Below, piece after piece: positions 1-9,006 of a DNA stretch of 43,478 nucleotides (position 1 is its first letter; the number at the start of each line of letters is the position of its first letter). A program made the position numbers and the translations under genes. Location: the NCBI GenBank assembly GCA_003427395.1, contig BFEA01000311.1, forward strand, positions 1,140,603-1,184,080, given 5' to 3'. This DNA is from Chara braunii. Lineage: Eukaryota; Streptophyta; Charophyceae; Charales; Characeae. Under the pieces are notes generated by a model. The model saw only the letters and a program-made list of their open reading frames with translations. It did no database searches and was not told where the DNA came from.

Positions 1-2619
1 TTGAACCGGATCACGATCAAGAACAAGTACCCCCTACCTCGGATTTCCGAGCTCCTTGATTGTCTCCGTGGAGCCAAGTACTTTACCAAGATCGACCTTC
101 GTAGTGGCTTCCACCAGATCCGTATCCGCGAGGAGGACACTCACAAGACCGCCTTCCGCTCTCGGTTCGGGCACTACGAGTTCCTCGTGATGCCATTCGG
201 ACTCACCAATGCCCCCGCTACCTTCCAATCCACCATGAACCAGATCTTCCACAACCTCCTCGAAGTCTGCGTCGTTGTCTACCTTGATGACATCCTTGTC
301 TTCAGCCCCACCTTCGAGTCCCACCTTCAGCACCTCCGCCAAGTCCTCGCGATCCTCCGAGAGCAAAAATTCTACGCCAAGCTCAACAAATGTACGTTTG
401 CCGCTTCGAGCGTCGAATACCTCGACCATATTGTCTCCGCTAATGGCATCCATATGGACCCCTCGAAGGTCACAGCCCTCGTCGAGTACCCTCCACCCAA
501 GACCCTTCTCCAACTCCTTTCCTTCCTTGGCCTTGCCAAATATTACAGCCCATTCATTCGCAACTTTTCCGAGATCTCTTACCCTCTCCACAAACTCACC
601 CGCAAGGACGAGCCTTTCCATTGGAACGATCGTCGCCAACAAGCTTTCGACTTACTCAAGCAAACCATCACCACAGCCCCTGTCCTCAAGATCGCCGACC
701 CCACTCGCCATTTCTATGTCACCACTGACGCCTCCGACTTCGCCATCGGAGCCGTACTGTCCCAACATTTCCCCCGCGACACCGCCGAGACCCCCTCCAT
801 CAAGGACTCGCCCACTCACCCCGAGGCTCCACCTGGCGAATACCCTATCGCCTTCGCAAGCAAGAAGCTCCTTCCCGCGGAGATGAANTACCCCTCCAAC
901 GAGAAGGAACTCCTCGCCGTGATTCACGCCCTCACAGTCTGGCGTCCGTACCTCGATAGGCAATACTTCACCATCCGCACTGACAACACCATCGTCTCCT
1001 CCATCCTCTCCAAGAAAGATATCACTCCACGCCAAGCCCGCTGGCTAGACTTCCTTGCCCAGTTCACATTCACCATTTGCCATACCCCCGGCAAAAGCAA
1101 CCGCGTTGTCGATGCCCTCTCGTGACGACCCGACCACAAGCCCCCCGAGAAAGTCTACGCCACCATGACTCATATTCAACTCCCTCCATCACTTCATCAC
1201 CGATACACCCAAGGCTATCTCTCCTGCTCAGACTTCGCCACCATTTACAACAAGCTCCGCGATCTTGACTCAGTTCCCGACTACTCCCTTCACAACAATC
1301 TCCTCTACATCGATACCAAAGGCACTCGCCGACTTNGCATCCCCGACGCACGAGGCCTCCGTACTCAGCTCTTGGCCGAGCACCACGATGCCAAGACCGC
1401 AGGACATCTCGGTTTCCAGAAGACCTTCGACACCATCTCCCGCTACTTCTACTGGTCTTCCCTACTCGTCCACGTTAAGGCATACATTCGCTCGTGCCCC
1501 ACGTGTCAAGCTGTCAACCCCTCGAACCGGGCCAAACCCGACAAGCTCCAATCATTGGCCATCCCAACTCACCGGTGGCAGTCCATCTCCATGGACTTCG
1601 TGTGCGGCCTCCCCAAGACCGACCGCGGGCATGATTGCATCTACATCATTGTCTGCCGCTTGACCAAACGTGCCCACTTCATCCCTTGCACGACCTCGCA
1701 CAGTGCCAAAGACGTCGCCACACTCTTCTTTGACCATGTTGCTCGCCATCACGGCCTCCCCGAGAATATCATCAGTGACCGTGATCCTCGCTTCCTCTCA
1801 CAATTCTGGAAACACCTCTTCACGGCCTACGGAACCACGCTCAAGTATAGCACTGCATTCCACCCACAGACCGATGGACAAACAGAGAAGATGAACGATA
1901 CACTCCAAAGAATGTCATCCACACCAACACGATTGGGATCAGTTGCTCACAGCCGCCGAAATTGCCTACAACAATGTTGTCTGGCCCTCCATTGGCATGT
2001 CCCCTTTCTACCTCGACCTTGGCTACCATCCCCGCTTGCCCTCTGATTTCTTGCTTCCCTCGCAGCTCAGCCCCTCCACCCCCTGCCCCTCTCTCAATGA
2101 ATGGATAGCAACAATGAACAGACTCCTCAGAGAAGCAACCGAAGCCCTTGAAAGAACACAAGAACAACAAGCCAACAAGACTAACAAACACAGACGGGAC
2201 GTGTCATTCAAAGTAGGGGACAAAGTCTGGCTTTCTGCCAAACGCTTTGAACCCGAACAAGGTTTGTCCAAGAAACTCTCGAACAAGTGGCTCAGTCCCT
2301 TCCCCATCATTGAACAAACCTCCCCNGTCAACTACAAACTCCAACTTCCCCCTTACATGAGTCGTGTCCACCCAGTCTTCCATGTCGAGTACCTAAGAGA
2401 ATACCATGAATCCCCGCTCCAGTTCGCCGAGCGCCCATATCCTAGACCTCCACCAATCATGCTACCCACAGGCCCTGAAGGCATCCGGAACCAATCACTT
2501 AATACAAAGTTAAATGGACCGGATACCCCGACGAAGAATCTACATGAGAACCTCTCTCTAATCTTAAGAACGCCATGAAACTTTTCTGCGCCTATGATCG
2601 TGCTAATCCTATATCCTAG
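1..2619 (+). pseudogene. pol: Ty3/gypsy chromovirus pol, 3' part (RT, RNase H, integrase, chromodomain), broken
   Basis: The window opens inside a reverse transcriptase: palm motifs DLRSGFHQI, MPFGLTNAPATF and the catalytic VVYLDD lie within residues 1-100. RNase H follows (TTDASDFAIGAVLSQ, then ELLAV and RTDN, ending near VVDALS). Integrase comes next, with an HH/CPTCQ zinc finger (about 1378-1512), catalytic D in SMDFVCGLP, D in IISDRDPRF and E in FHPQTDGQTE. A GPF-like motif (KWLSPFPII) precedes a C-terminal chromodomain (KVKWTGYPDE), so this is a chromovirus. It is dead. A TGA at 1123-1125 replaces the Arg codon expected after VVDALS. A small deletion with frameshift near 1910 joins frame 1 to frame 2. 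Another frameshift near 2500 returns to frame 1 for the chromodomain, where TGA stands for the conserved Trp before EP. The last frame ends with TAG at 2617-2619. Gag, protease and the start of RT lie left of the window. Single N bases also interrupt the frame. Confidence 0.95.
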
Positions 2620-3273
2620 ATACCTATATCACTACGGCATAAACCCCCACTAAAAACCCTTGCAACCCTGCTCTACACACACCCTTGAACCCAGTCCACC
2701 CTTCCCTTGATCCTCATTCCTGATGTCTGATCTGCCCTTGCCCTCGCCTAGCCTTGTCCCATCTGTTCTCTCCACTACCTTGTCTCTCTTATCTAATGCT
2801 TGTGAACTTGCGTGACGCCGGCGATAAAGGATCTAATGGCAAGCGCACGAGGACGATGGCCTGCTGCCTCACTGTTCATGGAGATTATGCAGCTGGTTTG
2901 GCCACCATGCTGTTTCATTGGCCAGCATCCCCGACTCGCGGACTTACTGGAGCAGCAACTTGTGACATGGATCTTTGCATCAGTCTGCGACTTCCTTGCT
3001 TCCAGATCAGACCTCATTGCAGTTCGTGTACCGGACGCACCCTAGCACTTGGACTTNGACACTTGAACTANTACTACGCTTCTTGGACTTCTACCTATCG
3101 CAGCTGTTGAAGACCGCTTCTACCACCTACTCCAAAGACCTGATCAAGTCCGCTGCAGACCCCCTTTCAAGACACTTGGACACTTTGTTCCTACATGAGA
3201 TTCTGCTTCCCACTCCTTCGGACACACAAGCCTTCGCACCCTGAACAAACATTTTATGACTTTGACAACCCCG

Positions 3274-3485
3274 TAGAACATCATTAGCAGATCCTTGTTT
3301 CCCTAACCATTGTTCCCCGTACCCACTAGAACATCAATAGACATCCCCTGTTCCCCTGACCATTGTTTCCCTTACCCACTACAACTTCAATAGAAATACC
3401 CTGTCTTTCTGAACACCGTTTCCCTTACCCAGTAGAACATCAATAGAAGTTTCCCTGTGCCTTGAACTCGATTCCCCCTTAACCT
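3274..3485 (+). repeat. Tandem repeat, 53-bp period, four copies
   Basis: The phrase TAGAACATCAATAGA recurs in degenerate form at 3274, 3327, 3380 and 3433, exactly 53 bp apart each time. A CCCTGTT/CCATTGTTTCCCTTACCCA-type tail fills each unit. It lies in the 3' untranslated part of the gypsy element. Confidence 0.85.
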
Positions 3486-3506
3486 ATAGCGAACCATGAG
3501 TCACCT

Positions 3507-3625
3507 TAGTTCATCAGTAGGACCACCCTGCTCCCTATCTCCCTTTAGTTCATTCGTAGGACTACCCTGTTCCTCGCAACCCCCCCTAGTTCATCAGTAG
3601 GACAACTCTGTTCACCGATATCAAA
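3507..3625 (+). repeat. Tandem repeat, about 40-bp period, three copies
   Basis: TAGTTCATCAGTAGGAC recurs at 3507, 3546 and 3587, each followed by an ACCCTGYTCC-like tail. It directly follows the 53-bp block and has a related flavour (TAG-TTCATCA against TAG-AACATCA). Confidence 0.8.
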
Positions 3626-3772
3626 CCCTGTTCCCTCTTACTCCCGCANCCCCTGCCACCCACATTATACCCCTCTTCCCTTTCGACTTGTTAACCAGTG
3701 ATCGGCCCNGTCCCGTCCTTCACAGATTTCAGCATTGTTTCATGATTTTTGGCAGCCGGGACGTTGCCTTNT

Positions 3773-3787
3773 AGAGGGAGGGGATAG
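3773..3787 (+). promoter_or_regulatory. Polypurine tract (plus-strand primer site)
   Basis: AGAGGGAGGGGATAG ends right before TGTTACGG, the first bases of the LTR. In LTR retroelements the purine run immediately 5' of the 3' LTR primes plus-strand DNA synthesis. Its position fixes the LTR start at 3788. Confidence 0.85.
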
Positions 3788-3887
3788 TGTTACGGACTCC
3801 GCCAGGCCTCGATCCCTGGTCTATCTTTTGTTGTTTCAGCTGCATCCCATTTTCGGCGGGGCACCCTTTTTCCAAACCCCTCCTTTG

Positions 3888-4081
3888 GTACCGTAGGATT
3901 TTGGACAACTGGCGCCATGCTGCAATTCGGGCGCCACTTTCAAATACTGCATTTTTCAGTTCTGCCCTCGGGGCCTTTGCAGAAATGCCCCTAGTACCGT
4001 ACGTGTCGCCGGTACTTATATCGGCTCCCCGTACGGTACGGGGACCAGTCTAGTACCAGTTCTCTGCTGCTGTACTCGTAC
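3888..4081 (+). promoter_or_regulatory. GTAC cluster with palindrome in the LTR (putative promoter, U3)
   Basis: GTAC occurs nine times (3888, 3994, 3999, 4012, 4031, 4036, 4053, 4072, 4078), eight of them within 88 bp. One pair forms the perfect palindrome CCCCGTACGGTACGGGG (4027-4043). An AGTACC/GGTACT hairpin (3993-4016) and a TATA-like TTATAT (4016-4021) sit just before it. GTAC is the core recognised by plant SBP-domain transcription factors. A promoter role is inference. The segment is conserved in the inverted LTR copy at 14323-14706. Confidence 0.5.
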
Positions 4082-4264
4082 TCAGTGTGACTTGCTGTTT
4101 TTGGCATTCGGGAATCCAAGACTTCGACATTGTGCCTTGCCACTGTGTCTGCGTCCGATCCTCAGTCCGAGTCCGTCGTGTCGAGTGAGTGAGTGTGTGT
4201 GTGTGCTCTCACTCTCCCCCTCTCTCTCCTCTCCCTCGGCTCACCCTCAGCCTCACGCTCGTTG

Positions 4265-5150
4265 CACTGGGAGGTCCCTATAAGTTTGGGGAGACTCAGT
4301 GCTTTGTTTATTTTGGTCGTGAGTTGAGCGTCAGACCCTTCTATAAGTTTAGGGGATCTGATTGCTCTGGAGGCTAGGAAGTCCCCATAAGTTTGGGGAG
4401 ACCCAGTGCTGTGATTTTGCATAGAGGGTCTGACTGTTCTATAAGTTTAGGCGGCCTGACTGCTCTGATTTGGGAAGGTTGAATGTGATTGACTTTTTCA
4501 GGGACCAAGCGCGTTCTGTAAGTTCAGGTGCCTTGGTCGCCTGATTTACTTGGGGTTTCCTTCTGCTTATTTGGTTTTGAACGAGGAGGTCCAAGCTGTC
4601 CTATAAGCTTAGGTGGCTTAGCCTCTTCCTGCTTTTATTCGGAGAAAATGAACCTGATAGAGGGCAGATCGTTCTGTAAGTTCAGGTGATCTAGCCCAAT
4701 GTCACGCACAAATTGGATCAGAGAGAAACGAATCAGGCAGAGAGCCAGACTGTTCTGTAAGTTCAGGTGGTCTGACTCAAAGCCCGCACTTGCTGGAACC
4801 CAAAGGTTATAATTTGGCTATACTCTATTATTATTTTATTTAAGAACACGTCATTCAGACTATTCTATAAGTTTAGGCAGTCTGACTATAGCTTATCATA
4901 ACCTGAAGAGAGTATTAATTAAGAGTAAATTGGTGGTAAGATGGGGCAGAATGAACTTAAGGTTGGTTCAGTCATATGCAACCTTAGAAGACTAAGTGCA
5001 GACAATTATATATAACTTGGATACCTTAAACAGTTCAGGGCGACTAGAATGGCCTAGTCATATGCCCAAAGAAGAGAAAAGTTGTTATGCCCTGTGTTTG
5101 TGTATACTTTGGCTAAGTTGGACTCATTCCATAAGTTTGGGTGACCTGAC
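4265..5150 (+). repeat. Hairpin array A: ten degenerate units with conserved TAAGTT hexaloop
   Basis: Ten units have loops starting at 4281, 4344, 4388, 4442, 4519, 4604, 4677, 4758, 4868 and 5132. Nine loops are TAAGTT; the one at 4604 is TAAGCT. The closing stem covaries: CTA/TAG (4344, 4442, 4604, 4868), CTG/CAG (4519, 4677, 4758), CCA/TGG (4388, 5132) and CTA/TGG with a wobble (4281). After a short asymmetric internal loop, outer stems also pair but differ by unit: GACCAAG/CTTGGTC (4503/4532), GGGCAGATC/GATCTaGCCC (4662/4688), CAGAC/GTCTG (4746/4770), CAGACT/AGTCTG (4856/4879), CACTG/CAGTG (4265/4297). The unit at 5132 has the weakest outer stem. The coding strand cannot be proved from symmetric stems, but the unit lies in sense with the LTR. 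I know no family with this layout. Confidence 0.85.
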
Positions 5151-5351
5151 TTTATGCCTTATGTAAGCTGGGTATAAAGGGTAAAATCATGAAAGACTAT
5201 GAACTATTGTTTGTCCAGATTTACTTTGGGCGGGTGAGAGTACTTACCTTTGTGGCTTGGCCTGCATGTGGCTGAGTGAGATGACTATCTAATCTGAGTT
5301 TCAGATTGGTAGGTAGCTGTTTTAGATGCTCGCCACGTGCTAGAGCGATAG

Positions 5352-5440
5352 GAGTTAGTTTCAATTCCTGCATTTTCTGTGATAGTTTTCTTTACTTAGG
5401 TCAATTCTTGCATTTTCTGGGATCATTTTTTATACTTGGC
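5352..5440 (+). repeat. Two-copy tandem repeat of about 44 bp
   Basis: TCAATTCYTGCATTTTCTGKGAT appears twice, near 5360 and 5401, each followed by a T-rich tail. It leads into the three-unit repeat that follows. Confidence 0.6.
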
Positions 5441-5790
5441 TTTGTATAAATCTTGACAAGCTACTTTCTCTACGGAAAGCGCTGCCGAAATTTCTACAAA
5501 TCCAATGAGTTAGTCAATTTTTGACTTGTCAAAGTTCAACTTGTTTTTTCTTTATATCCGACTTAGTAAAAATCTGGAAGGTCTCTTTTTCTAAAGGGAG
5601 TGCTGCCCAAATTTTTGCTAAAACAGGGAGTTGGAAAAAATTGGACTTTCTTAAGTTAGAGATTATTTCAGTGTTCATATTTGAGCTTGTATAAATTCTG
5701 GGAAGACATTTTTCCTACGGGAAGCGCTGCCGAAATTTTCTTAGTTTAAGGGAGTTGAATTATATTTCGACATGTCGCGATTCTGGTAAT
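5441..5790 (+). repeat. Three-unit repeat (121- and 124-bp spacing) with covarying long stem
   Basis: Cores aligned at 5471, 5592 and 5716 share CTACGGRAAGCGCTGCCGAAAT (unit 2 is CTAAAGGGAGTGCTGCCCAAAT). Each core is enclosed by a distant stem at nearly the same offsets: TTGACAAG 5453-5460 with CTTGTCAA 5525-5532; GGAAGGTC 5576-5583 with GACTTTCT 5644-5651 (six Watson-Crick pairs, two wobbles); GACAT 5705-5709 with ATGTC 5772-5776. The stem sequences differ but pair in each unit. Function unknown. Confidence 0.7.
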
Positions 5791-6026
5791 CCAACCTGGA
5801 TAGGGGAGATTTTTCCATGAGTCTACCTTTCTTTGGGCGCTTGCTTAGAGGTAGACTTAGGCTTAGCTATGAGGAGAGACTCTGAGAGAGATTGTGGTAT
5901 GGGGACAACTCTCCAGGGGCTTATGGTTTTAGCTTAGGGCGTTGACATGTCTTGTGTTACAGGTTCTTTTGATCGTTTGACTCAGGATTTGGACTAGTTT
6001 CAGCTTGATCCTACGAGGATAATTTT

Positions 6027-6045
6027 CTGTTATCACTGATAACAG
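6027..6045. repeat. Perfect 19-nt palindrome, candidate LTR terminus
   Basis: CTGTTATCACTGATAACAG has nine-base arms around a single central C. It contains TAACA, the complement of the LTR start. A second hairpin, GCCGA/TCGGC (about 6062-6075), follows. It may be the LTR right end or just another hairpin. Confidence 0.6.
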
Positions 6046-6539
6046 GTGGGTTGGTTGATTGCCGACTTATCGGCTCACGACACAACTTTGCATACACCTG
6101 TACCTCAACTTTACCGCCTTAGCCCTGTGATTTGATATGTTTTTTTGAGGATTTTAACCGAACTTTTTTTAATGGTCATTACAAAGAAGTTATGAGATTT
6201 ATGGAGAGTTGAATTATGACTGACGCTTGAGTATGTGAGGCATGATCTGAGTTACAGAGAATAGTAAAGTTCACCACATTGGTGTATGGCAATGTGGCTA
6301 TTATGTGTATCTGTATTTTATGCAGGTCAGTATTTTTTGGAGCTTGGTATATGGACCATACTTTGGAGGCAGTGAGAATGACAATCATGTGTCGCACGAT
6401 CTGCATACCTGATGGGTCTATGTTTCCCCTTCTTTTGTTGTTATCTCAATATATATTTTGATATATAAGTGGTGGGATGTTTATTTATTTATTTGATGAT
6501 TTTGCTTGTTAATTTTTATAGTTCGACGTTGTAGTCCGT
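6046..6539. other. AT-rich spacer without recognisable gene
   Basis: Two ORFs of 60-75 codons on opposite strands (6179-6406 and 6279-6461) lie across each other and look random. I see no motif, repeat or RNA gene here. Confidence 0.5.
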
Positions 6540-7745
6540 GGCAGCCGTCAAAGTCAAACCCCTTGGCTTCTGCCCAGGCTTGGAGTGGGGCTCATCTCCA
6601 GGGCAGTAAGAGGTGACTACCACCACAGGTACGGATCTGTATACCACCCACTCTGCACGAAGTGCAGAAGAGGGTGCGTGGTCTTCAACCGCGCTTGGCG
6701 GTTGTCCAGCGTTGAGAGATTAACCCTCAAGGCGCGTGTCAGCCGACACTTGAGTATCAAATGCGGCCCTCGAGATTAACGACGACCGCGCGAGTATCGG
6801 TACTACATAGTACGCCATCATTGCGACCGCTTGCGTATGCTTGCATTGCGAGTCGATATGAGTTAGTCCTGCGTCCGCACGGTTTTATACTAAGTCTCGC
6901 GCGCGACGCCTATCCAATTTCCGCATCGGAGAGTTATGGGTTGGCTACTAAGGGACTAGGAGTGTTGTCGCATTGTTTGTCCTCTGTCGTTTCGTATATA
7001 TATGCGTGTAGGTATGGGTGTTTTTATTTTTATGTTATATAGAGTGGTGTGCGCATGGTGTGTGGGATGCGTCCTAGTCAACCGACGACGATCCGCGCTT
7101 GGGACTTCAACCCCCCCAAGATGTCGATTCGCGTGCGGGTCCGATAGAGGCGTATTACCGCGCGTACCCCCTATGCTACAGCGAACGAGAAACGCCCTCG
7201 GCTGGTCCACCTNTGCGATNGCAACTGATNANCTTTCGTANTGTGGACTGGTAGCTNGGCGGNGATACGCCCACCGAAGGGANGTGACANCTCCCGTAAG
7301 GTGGAGGTAAGTCGTGCCTCACGTAGGCCCTATCCTGTCGTAGGGGCTCGCGGGAGATATGGCTAGCGCACTCGGCCGGAGCGGCTTGCGGAAGCTCCGT
7401 GTATATTTGTGACGAAGGATTAAAAACCAACTTCTGCGTGACACGGCCGGGAGGGTCCCGCACTGCCCTTGTGCAGTGTCGGACCGATGCGCTCGATAGC
7501 GCGCCGGTTATACCTCTCATGGCACCCCATGACAAGTCGGGGCCCCACGAGGTACAACTTACCTCTACGCAAGGGGCTGTCACCACCCTTCGGACGACGT
7601 ATCCCTACTGAGTTACTGACCCATATGCGAAAGTTTTTACTTGTCGTCGTAGAGGTAGGTCGACGAGGGCGTTTGCTCGATCGTCCCAGCATAGGAATGA
7701 GGTATGCACGGTAAGACACCTAGGACTGACCTGCTAGACAATCGG
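6540..7745. other. GC-rich segment made of a chain of hairpins
   Basis: Base composition rises sharply against both flanks. Successive hairpins include CTGCCC/GGGCAG (6570/6601) enclosing GGAG/CTCC, a long arm 6643-6682 with inner TCTGCAC/GTGCAGA, CAACCGC/GCGGTTG (6686/6698), TTGAG/CTCAA (6712/6726), GTGTC/GACAC (6736/6745), GTACTA/TAGTAC (6800/6808), CGGAGC/GCTCCG (7377/7394), CACTGC/GCAGTG (7461/7473) and GCGC/GCGC (7489/7499). Ten or so N bases lie at 7213-7290. No ORF has a recognisable domain. It resembles a structured RNA gene or decayed rRNA spacer, but I could not match it to any rRNA, group I or group II intron core. Confidence 0.55.
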
Positions 7746-8580
7746 GCTTAGGATGTTGATTCCCCTACCTTGGACTTATAGATTCTCAAGTCAAACTTTA
7801 ACAGGCTGTCTATTTCCGCTTTTGAATCAATGAATGAAATAAAACGTTATTTGTGGAGGTAAAATGTGTTTGTATCTCTATAGTATACTATTTATTTTTA
7901 CAAGGTATCGATCGAACCATCATTTTACCAAAAACATTCTATGACTTATTGAATGACAGACAAATATAAATTTTTCATAAGACAATAATGAATATGTGGG
8001 TATTATCGTCGATAGTCCTTTCCACTTTCACAAGTGTGGCGCGTCCGACACTCTTTCAGAGACCAAGCCCAGTTTAACCCAAAACCACGCACTGTACAAA
8101 CCTACACAAAATATGAAAATACAGTTCAAACGCCATGCACTAACGGCGTCAACCATCAATCCACATAATTGACCTTGTCTCTCACGTTTCAAACCATGTC
8201 TGACAACTCTATCTTTCCTGAGACACATGAAGCCCGACCCCTTCACATTTCTTCACGTTTCTTCAAAAGACCCTTGAGAGTGACTAAGACCATTCACGCA
8301 ATGACCACAGGTGATATTTTTACTAACTACAGGGTATGTTTTCAGATGTGGGTATCAAATCAAGAGGGAATAGCTGAATCGGCAACAACTGAAATGTTAT
8401 CGAAAGATAACAGACAATTGGGTATTTTTCGTAGACCCTCTTCTTTAATTGCAGTAGATCAAACAGGGACATGCACACACACAAGTCAACAAAAATTCAT
8501 CATCCCCACTTGCTTTCCCTGCTCATTGGTATCTGAGGGTCAAACCCTCCGATCAAGATTATGAGCTCTAAGATCGACAT
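7746..8580. other. Spacer, no recognisable gene
   Basis: An ORF of 131 codons at 8169-8564 (plus strand) shows no domain I recognise and has no ATG near its start. A CCAC/GTGG-type hairpin lies near 8021-8038. Nothing else stands out. Confidence 0.4.
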
Positions 8581-9006
8581 CCGAAAGTCGAATCCCTAGT
8601 CGCCTGTCTCTTCCTCTTTTCTCTAAAGGAGTTTCATGCTTGTGCCCTAAGTCATCTTTATGAAAGTCATATTTCCTCTACTTTCTGTCATCTCCTCTTC
8701 TCTCTTTGGAACAAGCACCCTCCTTGGTGCTTACGTAGTTGAATTTAACTCACTATCGTCGTTGCTTTCCTTCTGAAAGTCACGAACGGATATGGACTCT
8801 GAGGCAACTCCTATCATTCTTAGTATTTTTTTGCGGTCTAACTTCTTTCTTTGTTCTTTTCTAGATATGTGAAGTCCTGCTTCAACCGGAGCATTGCCCT
8901 TTCCTTTCTCTTATGTTCGTCCCGACATACGCAAGTAGTAGATCGATTCAGACATGAATCTTCTGTTACTCAATCAATTCCAATCAATCTTTTAATCAAC
9001 CAGAAA
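8581..9006. other. Spacer leading into hairpin array B
   Basis: There is no ORF of note. A perfect AAGCACC/GGTGCTT hairpin with hexaloop CTCCTT lies near 8712-8731. A CGAC/GTCG hairpin lies near 8576-8592. Both resemble isolated relatives of the array that follows. Confidence 0.5.

Larger units (their letters stand above)
2620..3772 (+). other. 3' untranslated region of the gypsy element
   Basis: This stretch lies between the chromodomain stop and the polypurine tract. It has no convincing ORF. It holds two tandem-repeat blocks (annotated separately) and several N bases. Its place between pol and LTR makes it the 3' untranslated part of the same element. Confidence 0.7.
3788..6043 (+). mobile_element. 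3' LTR of the gypsy element (right end tentative)
   Basis: The left end is firm: it begins TGTTAC directly after the polypurine tract, and its first 385 bp recur in inverted orientation at 14323-14706. The right end is a guess. The first later place that ends in TAACA, the complement of the starting TGTTA, after a long non-coding run is 6043, which would give a 2.26-kb LTR. The left LTR is outside the window, so neither the length nor a target-site duplication can be tested. If the LTR is only about 385 bp, everything from about 4173 would be flanking DNA. The interval holds a GTAC cluster, the hairpin array A, a three-unit covarying repeat and other hairpins (for example 5291-5307 and 5821-5856). 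Confidence 0.5.

Noticed and set aside
5471-5740. Hammerhead or twister ribozyme in the GAAGCGCTGCCGAAAT core
   Set aside because: No CTGATGA box and no match to the twister conserved positions as I know them.
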